A DNA stretch of 64,000 bases, taken from NCBI GenBank assembly GCA_038320345.1, contig JBBQED010000011.1, positions 1 to 64,000 on the forward strand, written 5' to 3'. Numbering within the stretch: position 1 is the stretch's first letter; each line of letters begins with the position of its first letter. The translations under genes and the position numbers were made by a program. The stretch comes from JBBQED01 sp038320345. Its GTDB lineage: Bacteria > Bacteroidota > Bacteroidia > AKYH767-A > OLB10. Positions 44,156 through 54,102 of this stretch are shown piece after piece. Below the pieces are notes generated by a model. That model was not told the DNA's origin and searched no databases. It saw only the letters and a program-made list of their open reading frames with translations.

Positions 44156-46945
44156 TTATTTTGTGAGCTCTACCAGCACCTGGAAGTAAAATAATCGTCC
44201 AACTTTTGGTCCTCCATAAACTTCATAATGTTGATTGTCGAGAAGATTAGACGCACCAACTTTAAACGTTGTTTTTGACTCAGGGAATTTTTTGTTTAAT
44301 TGGAGATCAACAAGATCATAGCTTGGTATTTCACCAGTAAATTGAGGGGATCCTTCAAACAAAAATCCCTGTACCCATTTGTAATTTACGCTAAATCCCC
44401 AATTTTTTCCAATTGCATTCTGAATATCATTTCCGCTAAAACCAATATTATATTTATTTAACGGAGTATTGAAGGCTGGTATTAATGGATCACTGGAACC
44501 TCCACGATCTAATATATTGTATGACCAGTTTCCGTTAAATGTATAGCTCTTAGCAAAGAAGTATGAAAATCCTGCTGATATACCTTGGGTAGTCACTTGA
44601 TCTAAGGAATTAGTTGCTACACGATATACATTATTGAATCGTATAGGTAATGCGCCGCCTTGGATCACATCAACATCGCCTCCAAATTTGTAACCTATAA
44701 AATCATTGTACATACTATAATAGGCATTGAAATCAAAATAAAGATGGCTGAACCATGAACCTCTGTATCCAAATTCTAGGGTCTGCACCCGCTCAGGCTT
44801 AACTGGAGCAGCATTGAAATAAATTAGTGAATCGGGATTATTGTAATTCAATCCAGCTACCAGAGAATTAATTGTGACTAGTGAATCATAACCATCAATA
44901 TTTCCCAAAAGTGTTGCTCGGCCTACCTGATAATATAAATACTGGTCAGCAAGTGTTGGATTACGAATAGCTGATGATAATGTTAAGCGGAAAGTATGAT
45001 TCCCATCCGGACTATATACTGCAGAAGCTGCGGGCGAAATGAGATAGTCGAAGTTCTCGTTTTTATCTAGGCGAGCAGTAATATTTGTTTTGAGTTTATC
45101 ATGGAAGAATTTCTTATCGATCCCTGCATAAAAACCATATTCATAATTTGTAATTTTTCTTCCTGAAGTATCACTGAAAATAGTTCCGTTTGAATTGGGA
45201 GTGTACTTTCGATAGTTGGCACCTGTGGTAAGCTGAATTACTTTCAAATCAAATTTGTATTCTCCGTGAACATGATACAGCGCTGATTTATCATAAAATT
45301 TAGAACCTCCACCAGCAAATGTTTCTCTGGAAGTTATGCTCTTGAATGCCGTATCAAAATCAGCTGTTCCTGGAATTAGAAATGCTTGATTGTCTTTGGC
45401 GGGATTACCTTTACTATCTGCATAACCTCTTCCACCTGCATGATACATCTGCATTGAATCAGGAAAATTTTCGAATAGGAAGGGATTGATAGCTGCTAAA
45501 TATTCTTCGTAAGTAGGATACTGAGCGGGTTGTGGATATCCTGGATAGTTTCCAGTTCTTTGAAAAAGCTGGTTGTTATTGTAATACTTAATATAATCAT
45601 CTACCCAATCAGCATCGCTTTTTACAGCACGTTGTAATAGTAAAGCCGTGAAGAATGCATCGTAAGATTTTCCTGCATCTTCCTGTGTTGCATAGGCACG
45701 TATAAAAAACTTACCGGGCTTACGATATTCGACTCTGTTCTGATAAAATAAAATATCTTTCAAGCTATAGCGGTTATCGCCTTGATAAACGGTAGTTCCT
45801 GTGCCGAAATTAGAAGAGTAAATAATTTCTGTTTCAGGCTTGACTTTATAGTGAAATGCTGCCGCCAGTTTTAAATTCTTGGTATTGTAATCTACGAGAT
45901 CTTTTTCCTGATAACCTGTCCTGTATAAAATATTTATCCCCGGTCGAATTCTGGGTACCAATGAAAAATCTCCGCTCGAATAATACTCATCACCATAGGT
46001 ATTTACTTGATCATATCCTCCTGGATTACTAGCATCACTTTTGGATTGTGTGGTGGGATCTGAATTGGTAGCTTCCCAATCATTCGCTTTAAATACACAA
46101 GCATTAAATTTCATTCCGAATTTTTCTTCGCCAACTTTATTCTTGAATACAACTGCATAACGCATGGCCGTTTCTAGTAACTGTCGTGAACCTCGTTTAA
46201 TGGAGATTTCAAATCCAGGTTTTACAAACGGACTTCTCGAGGTCATTGCAATTACGCCATTGAAGGCATTCGGTCCGTAGAAGGCAGAACTTGCACCTAC
46301 GATTAAATCTACTTTCAAAACATCTAATTCAGAACTACCTAAAAAATTACCAAGTGAAAAATTTAATCCCGGTGCTTGATTATCTACACCATCAATTACC
46401 TGCAATGATCTTACGGGCGATGTACTGTTGAATCCTCTTGTATTGATGACTTTGAATCCTAAGCTAGCAGAAGTCAAATCAACCCCTTTTAACGCACCTA
46501 AACCATCATAAAAATTAGCAGCAGGTGTTTGTTTGATAGCAATGATATCCATCGCCTCTACTGTTAAAGGCGATTCCCTTTGTTTTTCAGTTAAACGAGT
46601 ATCACTAACATTAACTTCTTTTAACTGGGTTTTATTCGCTTCAATTTCAATGTTAACGGGTTGATCTGTTGTTTTTACAATAACCTCTTTTGCTACATAC
46701 CCTACAAAACTTGAGATCAACGTTACTGGAAAAGCTTGTTTAATTTCTATGGAAAATTTCCCATCAATGTCGGTGGTGGTTCCTATACTAGTTCCTTTTA
46801 TGCTGATGGTAGCACCAATTAATAATTCTCCATTGGCTTTGTCTTTAACTATTCCTTTAATGATTTGTCCAACGGAAGATGAAATTCCAAAGAACAGTAT
46901 GATCAGGGTAAGGAATGTATTTTTTAGGTTTAGTTGGAGGTGCAT
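44156..46945 (-). CDS. TonB-dependent outer-membrane receptor
   Basis: The 929-residue protein has a signal peptide (about 1-27), a carboxypeptidase-like regulatory domain (about 30-110, IIKGIVKDKANGELLIGATI), the linker QLKEVNVSDTR, a plug domain (GLGALKGVDLTSASLGFKVI) and a 22-strand-type barrel ending in FYFQVLVELTK. Barrel receptors of this type import iron-siderophores, vitamin B12 or glycans, using TonB energy. No SusD partner is nearby, so a siderophore- or peptide-type ligand is more likely than a polysaccharide, but this is a guess. A promoter lies just upstream; the ATG at 46945 was chosen over the TTG at 46996. Confidence 0.92.
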   Translation of the reverse strand: MHLQLNLKNTFLTLIILFFGISSSVGQIIKGIVKDKANGELLIGATISIKGTSIGTTTDIDGKFSIEIKQAFPVTLISSFVGYVAKEVIVKTTDQPVNIEIEANKTQLKEVNVSDTRLTEKQRESPLTVEAMDIIAIKQTPAANFYDGLGALKGVDLTSASLGFKVINTRGFNSTSPVRSLQVIDGVDNQAPGLNFSLGNFLGSSELDVLKVDLIVGASSAFYGPNAFNGVIAMTSRSPFVKPGFEISIKRGSRQLLETAMRYAVVFKNKVGEEKFGMKFNACVFKANDWEATNSDPTTQSKSDASNPGGYDQVNTYGDEYYSSGDFSLVPRIRPGINILYRTGYQEKDLVDYNTKNLKLAAAFHYKVKPETEIIYSSNFGTGTTVYQGDNRYSLKDILFYQNRVEYRKPGKFFIRAYATQEDAGKSYDAFFTALLLQRAVKSDADWVDDYIKYYNNNQLFQRTGNYPGYPQPAQYPTYEEYLAAINPFLFENFPDSMQMYHAGGRGYADSKGNPAKDNQAFLIPGTADFDTAFKSITSRETFAGGGSKFYDKSALYHVHGEYKFDLKVIQLTTGANYRKYTPNSNGTIFSDTSGRKITNYEYGFYAGIDKKFFHDKLKTNITARLDKNENFDYLISPAASAVYSPDGNHTFRLTLSSAIRNPTLADQYLYYQVGRATLLGNIDGYDSLVTINSLVAGLNYNNPDSLIYFNAAPVKPERVQTLEFGYRGSWFSHLYFDFNAYYSMYNDFIGYKFGGDVDVIQGGALPIRFNNVYRVATNSLDQVTTQGISAGFSYFFAKSYTFNGNWSYNILDRGGSSDPLIPAFNTPLNKYNIGFSGNDIQNAIGKNWGFSVNYKWVQGFLFEGSPQFTGEIPSYDLVDLQLNKKFPESKTTFKVGASNLLDNQHYEVYGGPKVGRLFYFQVLVELTK

Positions 46946-46964
46946 AGCGGGTTGCTGTTCTAAA

Positions 46965-46997
46965 CAAAAATAATGATTTGTCGGAAGGAGATGCAAG
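46965..46997 (-). promoter_or_regulatory. Promoter of the TonB receptor gene
   Basis: On the minus strand, CTTG is followed by a 21-base spacer and TATTTTTG (46965-46972), an exact TAnnTTTG match. The TTG of the longer frame lies inside the -33 element. Confidence 0.55.
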
Positions 46998-47132
46998 AAA
47001 GTAATTTTAATCGAGGTGAAATCCTTTATTTCCTTAATTCAGTTCTTTTTATGGGGGTTAGTGATGTTACATGTGCACTATTTAAATTGGGGGAAATAGC
47101 TTGGGTTCCGTAATTATTAGCATTTTTGCGGG

Positions 47133-47852
47133 ATGAGAAGAAGTATTATTCTTTTGATCTTATTCTTATTTCCGGTGGCTTTAATGGCTCAGAAAGATAC
47201 ATTTATTGTTTTTAAAGGGGATACGATTAATAGAAAAGATCCTAAAGGATTAAAACAGGGATTATGGCGTAAATATTATACTACAGATACCCTTTGCTCT
47301 GAAACTAGTTTCAGAAATGATAAACCTGTTGGACTCACACGTACGTGGTATGAGAATGGTAAATTGAAGGCAACCGTTCTACTGGATAAGGATGGTAAGA
47401 AAAGTCATGCTCTAACTTATTATGAAAATGGTAAGATTCTGGCAAAAGGCGTTTATCTGAATCAAAAGAAAGACAGTACGTGGTTATATTTTGGGGAGAA
47501 TGACTCTCTGAAATCTATTGAAGTCTATAAGTCAGGTCAGCCGCATGGTGTATGGAAAGTTTTTTATGCGAATGGTCATCTGGCAGAAGAAAAAAATTAC
47601 CTCAACGGAAAACGTGAAGGATGGTATCTCCAGTATAATGAAGATGGTACGTTGATCTATAAATTGAGTTATAAAAATGATCATCCGGAAGGGGAGGTTC
47701 ATGTTTATCATGCCAACGGCAAGCCAAGAATTACTGGTACTTACTTGAACGGCTTAAAAGAAGGTATTTGGATTGAACTCAATACTGATGGAGGGCTAAT
47801 AAAAAAGGAATCCTACCATCTCGATAACTTAGTTGATCCTCAGAAGAAATAA
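47133..47852 (+). CDS. Secreted YwqK-like MORN-variant repeat protein
   Basis: The 239-residue protein has a signal peptide (about 1-19) and then seven or so repeats of about 23 residues of the type G-x-W-x-x-Y-x-x-N/D-G-x-L-x-x-x-x-x-Y, such as GVWKVFYANGHLAEEKNY and GWYLQYNEDGTLIYKLSY. These MORN-variant repeats occur in proteins annotated as YwqK-type antitoxins and also in many periplasmic proteins of Bacteroidota. No toxin gene is adjacent, so the antitoxin label is not supported. Its function is unknown. Confidence 0.82.
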   Translation: MRRSIILLILFLFPVALMAQKDTFIVFKGDTINRKDPKGLKQGLWRKYYTTDTLCSETSFRNDKPVGLTRTWYENGKLKATVLLDKDGKKSHALTYYENGKILAKGVYLNQKKDSTWLYFGENDSLKSIEVYKSGQPHGVWKVFYANGHLAEEKNYLNGKREGWYLQYNEDGTLIYKLSYKNDHPEGEVHVYHANGKPRITGTYLNGLKEGIWIELNTDGGLIKKESYHLDNLVDPQKK

Positions 47853-48098
47853 AATTTCAAGTGATCAGATTTTTTAGCAGGATTTCAACACTGCATCTAT
47901 ATATTAAAGATTTTCAAGGGTAAGCTCTAGATTTTCAGGTTTAAATGCAGCGTTATCGCTTGTTGATAAACTTTGATTTATCAGGAATAATTCAACCAAC
48001 ATTGACTTACATTTATTGGGAAGTGATCGAGCGGCTATTCTGATATTTAGCTGATGAATCCTGCATAAAAATTTCTAGTAAGCAACATAAAAATCACC

Positions 48099-51000
48099 AT
48101 GGAACAGGTAGAAACAGGGATTGAAAAATTAATGATTCCGAAAAAGGAAGTGCAATATGCACAGCCTCCCGGGGGATGGGAGCTAGACCATGATACCATG
48201 AGTTTGAAGATGGATGTTTTTAGTATTCGGTTACTAGAGAGTTTCGGATTTAAAGATGTTCCAGAAGAAATCAACCTGCTTGAATTCTGTCAGCGTTATG
48301 TTCATCCCGGAGATATAGAAGTTATCCAACAACATCATCAATTTGCTTTAACAAAACGCAATGATCCTACGTATTTCGATCGTTTCGAATTTGAATTAGC
48401 ATTAAGCGAAGGCAATGAATGTTTTTTTCTCGTGAATTCCTATTATCATTCTGAAAATAAAATTCAGGGCATTGTGCAGGATGTTACGGATCTTAAAAAG
48501 GTAAGTATAAAATCTAAGAAAAAAGATGCGAGTCTTCGCTCTGTCATTGAAAATACCGATGATTATATTTTTATACTGAATAAACAAGAGGAACTGGTAG
48601 TTTTCAATCAACAGTTCTGTACTGCTATGCTTGATTTTTTTCACATCGAATTAGTGACAGGATTAAAAATTGCTGATGAATTACCGGAAATGATGCAAGC
48701 ACAGTGGCGGACATATTTTACTCGCGCATTTCAAGGAGAAAGGTTTTCTGAAGAAACTGGATTGATCATTGGCAATGCAGAATACCGTATGGATATTTCT
48801 GTTAACCCAATTGTGATTGATGAAGAACTTACTGGAATTGCTTTTTTTATCAAAGATGTAACCACTCGTTGGAAATTTAATCAGGTGGATTTATTGGAGA
48901 ACAGAGTGATGGAACAAGCGTTTCGTCATCAAGATCTGAATGAAGTATTGTACACTTTACTTTCTGGTATTGAAGATCTGATACCAGGAATGCATTGTTA
49001 CAGTACATTAAGAAATGGAGATTTATTAGAATGGTTGGTAGCCCCTCGACTTTCACGCGGAGTGATGAAGGCTATTCCGAAAATTCCTATTGGTCCGAAT
49101 ATGGCTTCTTGCGGTACGGCTGCTTATACTGGAAAACCGGTACTCGTGATGGATATTCGTCAGAGTGATTATTGGGTTGATTTCAGAGATGCTACGATCT
49201 TATATGGCTATGAAAGTTGTCTTGCGTTTCCAATTCTAAATGCGAAAAGTGAAGTGATTGGTACTATCGGTGCCATGTACCATAAAGCCAATTCCGCTAA
49301 TGACTTCGATCTGGAACTCCTCGATCGAGCTGTACGAATTACAGCGATCCTCATGGAGAAATACGTGACTGAAAAAAATCTTACGCTTCAAAATAAAAAG
49401 ATTAGTGAAATCAGTAATGCTATTCCAGGTATAATTTTCGAAGTATCAGGTGATGTGAATGGTAATAGAAAGTTTACATATTTCAGCGACAAGGTAATGG
49501 ATCATTTGGGATATGCCCCAGATGAACTTATTGGAAACTATAATGCTATCTGGGCATGTATTCACCCTCAAGATCTTCCACTCGTTCAATCATCTCTCGC
49601 AGATAGTATCCGTGATTCTACATTGTGGAATCAACAATTCAGAGTCAATAAAAAAGGAGAGACGGCCTATAGATGGTTTCGCGTAAATGCACAACATAAT
49701 CGTAACGCTGAAGGTGGATCTTCTTCTCAAGGAACTTTTACAGATATAACAGAGCTTAAAGAGAATGAACTGTCATTGTTAGAGGCCAAGGAGAGTCTGA
49801 ATGGTGTTATTAATTCTATGAACGATTTCATTTGTGAAATCTCAGGTGATGGAGTGATCATGAATGTGTGGTCCGACGATGAATCGAAACTAGTTGCACC
49901 CGTAAAGGAAATTATTGGCAAGAAAGTGGAAGCACTTGCTTCTGCAGAAATTGCTGCTGCCTACTATGAAAATGCTGAGAAAGCATTGCAGACTGGTAAA
50001 CCCCAGGAGTTCGAGTATGAAATGTTTATTCATAACAAGAATCGGAATTATAAAGCTAGAGTAGGTTTGATTCAGAAGGTCTCTGTTTCTGCAGCGCATT
50101 TCTATGTGACGATTCAGAATATTACAGAGAATAAAAGAAAAGAGCTGATTATCAGTAAGCAGCAAACCATTATCAGAAAAGCAGGTGAGCTTGCAAAAGT
50201 GGGCGCCTTTGAATTCAATATAAATACCCATGAATTGATTTGGTCGGATCAATTGTATGAGATCTTTGGAATTGATAAATCTATTGCTCCTGAAGATTTG
50301 TATAATGCATATATCGCACGTATTCATCCTGATGATATTACCGCATTGAATCAGAAAGTCGCTTTGGCGCTGCAGAAAGGAGAGAATTATTCCGGTGAAC
50401 ACCGAATCGTTTTGGATGATGGCACTGAAAAGTGGGTAAATGGAAAATCAGAAGTGATGATGGATGATGAAAAGAATCCCGCTTTCATTACTGGGATTTG
50501 TCAGGATATAACCGAGAATAAAAATGCAGAGAAAAAGATTCTGCAAAATCTCCAAGAAAAAGAAAATCTAATCCGCGAAATAAAGCATCTCGCAAAAAAT
50601 AATCTTGGCATCATCGCTAGCTTGCTTCAACTTCAACAGCTTTATCATCCAGAAGGTTTTACGGCTAAAATGTTGCAGCAGAGTCAGAGCCAGCTGAAAA
50701 GTATGTCACTAATTCATGATAAACTTTTCTATGTCAACGACTCTTCGCATGTAAATTTCAGTGCGTATATCAATGAAATTGCGAATGATGTCATGAATGC
50801 ATTTCCGAATCCCGATGCAGCAATCACCATCGAATCTGAAATTGAAGAAGTCACTTTCGATATTGCTTATGCAGTGCCTTGCGGATTAATTGTAAATGAA
50901 TTACTCACTAACGTTTTCCGTTATGCATTTAAAGGACGGAAAGAAGGAGTAGTGAAGATTACACTGATGAAAGCCGATGATTTGAATTGTTTGCTGGAAG

Positions 51001-51221
51001 TGCAGGATAACGGTATTGGATTACCGAAAGATTTTAATGAGGAAAAATCAGGGAGCCTGGGGATGAATTTGATTCGGACGCTTGCGCATCAGATGAATGG
51101 AAAAATTTTCGTTTCAGGAGAAAACGGCACTCGAGTTACACTTGAGTTTCCAATTGATCAGCATAAAAATAAAGAAGTGGATTCCTACATTCAGGAAACA
51201 GCTTCTACGCCTTTGATCTGA
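48099..51221 (+). CDS. Multi-PAS/GAF histidine kinase, HisKA_2 type
   Basis: A cytoplasmic sensor kinase of 1040 residues with no membrane segment. It has an N-terminal PAS-like domain, a second PAS (about 145-260), a GAF domain (about 270-425) and three further PAS/PAC units (about 430-820) with FRVNKKGETAYRWFRV and EHRIVLDDGTEKWVNG. The phosphoacceptor is in REIKHLAKNNLGIIASLLQL (His830), a HisKA_2 box. The ATP-binding domain has NELLTNVFRYAF, DNGIGLP and GSLGMNLI. It probably signals to a response regulator encoded elsewhere. The last 31 bases overlap the convergent NifU-domain gene. Confidence 0.92.
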   Translation: MEQVETGIEKLMIPKKEVQYAQPPGGWELDHDTMSLKMDVFSIRLLESFGFKDVPEEINLLEFCQRYVHPGDIEVIQQHHQFALTKRNDPTYFDRFEFELALSEGNECFFLVNSYYHSENKIQGIVQDVTDLKKVSIKSKKKDASLRSVIENTDDYIFILNKQEELVVFNQQFCTAMLDFFHIELVTGLKIADELPEMMQAQWRTYFTRAFQGERFSEETGLIIGNAEYRMDISVNPIVIDEELTGIAFFIKDVTTRWKFNQVDLLENRVMEQAFRHQDLNEVLYTLLSGIEDLIPGMHCYSTLRNGDLLEWLVAPRLSRGVMKAIPKIPIGPNMASCGTAAYTGKPVLVMDIRQSDYWVDFRDATILYGYESCLAFPILNAKSEVIGTIGAMYHKANSANDFDLELLDRAVRITAILMEKYVTEKNLTLQNKKISEISNAIPGIIFEVSGDVNGNRKFTYFSDKVMDHLGYAPDELIGNYNAIWACIHPQDLPLVQSSLADSIRDSTLWNQQFRVNKKGETAYRWFRVNAQHNRNAEGGSSSQGTFTDITELKENELSLLEAKESLNGVINSMNDFICEISGDGVIMNVWSDDESKLVAPVKEIIGKKVEALASAEIAAAYYENAEKALQTGKPQEFEYEMFIHNKNRNYKARVGLIQKVSVSAAHFYVTIQNITENKRKELIISKQQTIIRKAGELAKVGAFEFNINTHELIWSDQLYEIFGIDKSIAPEDLYNAYIARIHPDDITALNQKVALALQKGENYSGEHRIVLDDGTEKWVNGKSEVMMDDEKNPAFITGICQDITENKNAEKKILQNLQEKENLIREIKHLAKNNLGIIASLLQLQQLYHPEGFTAKMLQQSQSQLKSMSLIHDKLFYVNDSSHVNFSAYINEIANDVMNAFPNPDAAITIESEIEEVTFDIAYAVPCGLIVNELLTNVFRYAFKGRKEGVVKITLMKADDLNCLLEVQDNGIGLPKDFNEEKSGSLGMNLIRTLAHQMNGKIFVSGENGTRVTLEFPIDQHKNKEVDSYIQETASTPLI

Positions 51222-51430
51222 GGAATTGCCTTGAGAATAGATTGTTCAATTCCTGCTTTCAAAGTCATCAGACTCATGGAACAGGAACTACAGGCACCTT
51301 CTAGGCGCACTCTAACGATCATATCATCTGTTAATTCTACAAAGCTAACATTACCATTATCTGCTTCCAGATAAGGACGTAACTGTGAAAGTGTTTCTTC
51401 AATGCGGGTAATTATTGCCTGCTCTTGCAT
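51191..51430 (-). CDS. NifU C-terminal-domain Fe-S scaffold protein
   Basis: A small protein of 79 residues from the ATG at 51430. It is a stand-alone NifU C-terminal domain with the conserved CSSC motif in VRLEGACSSCSMSLMTLK, which can hold a transient Fe-S cluster and deliver it to apoproteins. The frame extends further upstream into the Mrp gene but has no homology there. It lies 7 bases after the Mrp gene, so both belong to Fe-S cluster maturation. The stop overlaps the 3' end of the convergent histidine kinase gene. Confidence 0.9.
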   Translation of the reverse strand: MQEQAIITRIEETLSQLRPYLEADNGNVSFVELTDDMIVRVRLEGACSSCSMSLMTLKAGIEQSILKAIPQIKGVEAVS

Positions 51431-51437
51431 GACGGTG

Positions 51438-52538
51438 CTAGTATCCAATTGATTCAAGGGGTTTACTTGCTGAGTGATTAGCGTTTCTAATAGCAACTTG
51501 TTGTGCGAGGTTGCCAGCAATGGTGAGAAATGATAAAGCTGCAGGATGGTTGATGTCGGTCACTACAGGTTTTCCTGCATCGCCGCCTTCACAAATACTT
51601 TGTACTAACGGAATTTCTCCGAGGAAAGGAACATTTAACTCTTCCGCTAAACTGCGACAACCACCTTTGCCAAAAAGGTAATATTTATTTTCTGGTAATT
51701 CAGCAGGTGTGAAGTAGGACATGTTTTCAATCAACCCGAGGATAGGAACATTTATAGCATCCATGCGGAACATCGCCAACCCTTTTTTAGCATCCGATAA
51801 GGCTACATGTTGAGGTGTTGAAATGATGACTGCTCCTGTTAAGGGAACCATTGAGACTAAACTCAAATGAACATCTCCAGTACCAGGAGGAAGATCGATA
51901 AACATATAATCTAACTCACCCCAATCTGCATCAGAAAAAAGCTGACGTAATGCTTTTGATGCCATCGGTCCTCTCCAAACAATTGCTTGAGAAGGATCCG
52001 CCATAAATCCAATGGACAATAATTTCACTCCGTAATTTTCTGCGGGAACCATTAGCTGTTTGCCATCTACTTCCCGTAAGTATAAACGTTCATGTTCCAA
52101 CCCAAACATGATAGGCTGGGAGGGACCATAAATATCTGCATCAATCAATCCAACACGTGCGCCTGTTTGAGCCATTGCAACTGCTAGGTTTGCAGCTACT
52201 GTTGATTTTCCTACACCTCCTTTTCCGGAAGCTATGGCAATAATGTTTTTTACACCCGGAAGTAATTCATTTTTCTGACTTCGTTGTGAAGTTACTTTCG
52301 CGGTCATATTTACCGTAATCTCCGCTTCTGGATCAACAAAATGAATGATTGCATTTCTACATGCATTTGCAATGAGTTCTTTCAAAGGACAAGCAGGAGT
52401 GGTAAGTACCACTGTAAAACTTACTTTCTTTCCGTCGATCTGAATATCTTCAATCATATTCAGCGTCACCAGATCTTTCTTTAGATCCGGTTCCTCCACA
52501 TTGCCTAAAGCCTCTAAAACCTGCTCTTTAGTAATCAT
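51438..52538 (-). CDS. Mrp/NBP35-family Fe-S carrier ATPase (Mrp)
   Basis: The 366-residue P-loop protein has an N-terminal MIP18-like domain (about 1-95, LKDLVTLNMIEDI type) and a Mrp ATPase domain with the deviant Walker A GKGGVGKST at about 108, DADIYGPSQP and MFIDLPPGTGDVHL. Mrp proteins carry Fe-S clusters to target enzymes. The CxxC found in enteric Mrp (after ENMS) is absent here: the segment reads ENMSYFTPAELPENKYYLFG, a form seen in Bacteroidota. The cluster may then be held by other residues or partner proteins such as the adjacent NifU domain. Confidence 0.92.
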   Translation of the reverse strand: MITKEQVLEALGNVEEPDLKKDLVTLNMIEDIQIDGKKVSFTVVLTTPACPLKELIANACRNAIIHFVDPEAEITVNMTAKVTSQRSQKNELLPGVKNIIAIASGKGGVGKSTVAANLAVAMAQTGARVGLIDADIYGPSQPIMFGLEHERLYLREVDGKQLMVPAENYGVKLLSIGFMADPSQAIVWRGPMASKALRQLFSDADWGELDYMFIDLPPGTGDVHLSLVSMVPLTGAVIISTPQHVALSDAKKGLAMFRMDAINVPILGLIENMSYFTPAELPENKYYLFGKGGCRSLAEELNVPFLGEIPLVQSICEGGDAGKPVVTDINHPAALSFLTIAGNLAQQVAIRNANHSASKPLESIGY

Positions 52539-52681
52539 AAGATAAAACCTTATTTGTATTTAGAACAATTAAAAACAAAAAACGATAGTACAAAGTTAAT
52601 GATTGATCTGCCTTCTTTATCAGGTATTGAATTTTATAATGATCTGCCTTCGCATAGAAGCCAATTGAATAACAACTAAAT

Positions 52682-52711
52682 AAAAAACTGCCCCTGAAAA
52701 CAGAGACAGTT
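52682..52711 (-). terminator. Rho-independent terminator after the DUF6580 gene
   Basis: On the minus strand an 11-bp stem AACTGTCTCTG/CAGGGGCAGTT with two G-U pairs and a 4-base loop is followed by a T run. It lies 22 bases past the stop of the DUF6580 gene. Confidence 0.8.
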
Positions 52712-52732
52712 CATATCAATGCTTAATGATAA

Positions 52733-53284
52733 TTAGATTTTTTTACGGCTTAACGATGGAACTGCCCATTGAACTAAGGCAAATCCTGCGAAGAATACCA
52801 GATTGTAAAATAAATCACCCATTAAAGTACCTCTAAAGAATGGAATTGCTGCAATATAACAGTCTGCCAGTCCTTTAGCAGTGTATCCATATAAGCCCAC
52901 CGTCCAGCAACCAAAATTTGTGATGGTAAAGAATAAGATCGAACTCACTAAAGATGCTACCATGATAGTTTGGCGCTGTTCACGTCCCCTGAGGAAGAAT
53001 CCGATACAAGTGATGAGGGCAAAACTTCCATATACCCAGATCATCTGATCGTGGAAACCAGTGCCGTTAATGAGTTGTAAGAGAATGTCGCTCAGGAACA
53101 TGGCAAGCATTGGAATAAGGAATGCCTGTTTTTTATCCTGAATATAAGTTCCTCCAAAAAGAGCCATCGCTCCAATAGGGGCAAAATTTAAAGGATGAGG
53201 AATCAAACGGCAAAATGCTCCTAAAAGAATGAAGCCAATCACCACTTTGGTGCGTTTGTCGGAAGGGATTTGGAGATTCAACAT
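52733..53284 (-). CDS. DUF6580 membrane protein (ECF-S-like)
   Basis: A 183-residue protein with five to six membrane helices. The pattern (LIPHPLNFAPIGAMALFGG, FLSDILLQ, and ITNFGCWTVG, then the LMGDLFYNLVFFAGFAL end) matches DUF6580, a family of putative transport proteins that resemble the substrate-binding subunits of ECF-type vitamin importers. The substrate is unknown. It follows aroE by 68 bases and may be read from the same transcript. Confidence 0.86.
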   Translation of the reverse strand: MLNLQIPSDKRTKVVIGFILLGAFCRLIPHPLNFAPIGAMALFGGTYIQDKKQAFLIPMLAMFLSDILLQLINGTGFHDQMIWVYGSFALITCIGFFLRGREQRQTIMVASLVSSILFFTITNFGCWTVGLYGYTAKGLADCYIAAIPFFRGTLMGDLFYNLVFFAGFALVQWAVPSLSRKKI

Positions 53285-53352
53285 AGTTCAGATTTGAATG
53301 GTACGAATATACTACGATCTGTTTATTTATTGGCTAATATTTTTAAACACAT

Positions 53353-54102
53353 CTAAGAAGCATTTGTTTTAGCATTCCAAATTTTCCAAGCTGCTTCTGC
53401 CTGACAGATTAGCATTGCATATCCGTTACTTACCTGAGACCCTTTTTCTATTCCTTTTTGCATGAACATTGTTGTCGCCGGATTATAAACTAGATCAAAT
53501 AGAAGATGTTGAGCTGAAAGAGCTGTATAAGGAATCTCTGGAGCCAAATGAATGTCAGGAGTGGTTCCTAATGGAGTAGTATTTATGAGAAGGGGATGCG
53601 CTGAAATTAAATCTTCGTTCAGTTCTTCATAGCGCAGAAACGCAGATCCTGTTTTTGATCTGCTGACTATTCGATAAGTAATGCCAAGATCTTTTAAAAC
53701 CATAGCAACCGCTTTTGAAGCACCTCCACTACCGAGGATTAAGGCAGCACGATGATGTGATTTTAATAAAGGAAGGAGAGTTTCTTTGAAACCAATATAA
53801 TCAGTATTGTAGCCCATGAGTTTTCCGTCATCATCTCTGACTACTGTATTCACTGCACCTATTTTCTCTGCTTCAGTTGAGAGGGAATTCAAAAAAGGAA
53901 GGATCGCTTCTTTATAAGGAATGGTAACATTAAATCCTGCGGGTTGAATTCCAGAGAGTACTTCAGGTAAATCGGAAATGTTTTTTAATTCAAGATTAAT
54001 GTAACTACAATCTTCACGCCCTTCTTTCAGAAATTTCTCTGTGAAATAAACTTTCGAAAAAGAATGCGTTAACGGATATCCCAGCAACCCATAAATCGGC
54101 AT
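53353..54102 (-). CDS. aroE: Shikimate dehydrogenase
   Basis: AroE reduces 3-dehydroshikimate to shikimate with NADPH in aromatic amino acid synthesis. At 249 residues it is a little shorter than the enteric enzyme. The substrate-binding residues are in GYPLTHSFSK, NVTIPYKEAILP (with the catalytic Lys) and GYNTDYIGF (catalytic Asp). The cofactor loop is LGSGGASKAVA, and the late INTTPLG and NGYAMLICQA motifs are present. Its ATG overlaps the DedA gene stop by one base. Confidence 0.95.
   Translation of the reverse strand: MPIYGLLGYPLTHSFSKVYFTEKFLKEGREDCSYINLELKNISDLPEVLSGIQPAGFNVTIPYKEAILPFLNSLSTEAEKIGAVNTVVRDDDGKLMGYNTDYIGFKETLLPLLKSHHRAALILGSGGASKAVAMVLKDLGITYRIVSRSKTGSAFLRYEELNEDLISAHPLLINTTPLGTTPDIHLAPEIPYTALSAQHLLFDLVYNPATTMFMQKGIEKGSQVSNGYAMLICQAEAAWKIWNAKTNAS

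Noticed and set aside
47133..47852. YwqK-like antitoxin of a toxin-antitoxin pair
   Set aside because: No toxin gene is adjacent and the protein has a signal peptide, so the label rests only on the repeat type.
49727..50402. Minus-strand frames of up to 170 codons inside the histidine kinase gene
   Set aside because: They are antisense to clear PAS domains and show no family pattern.
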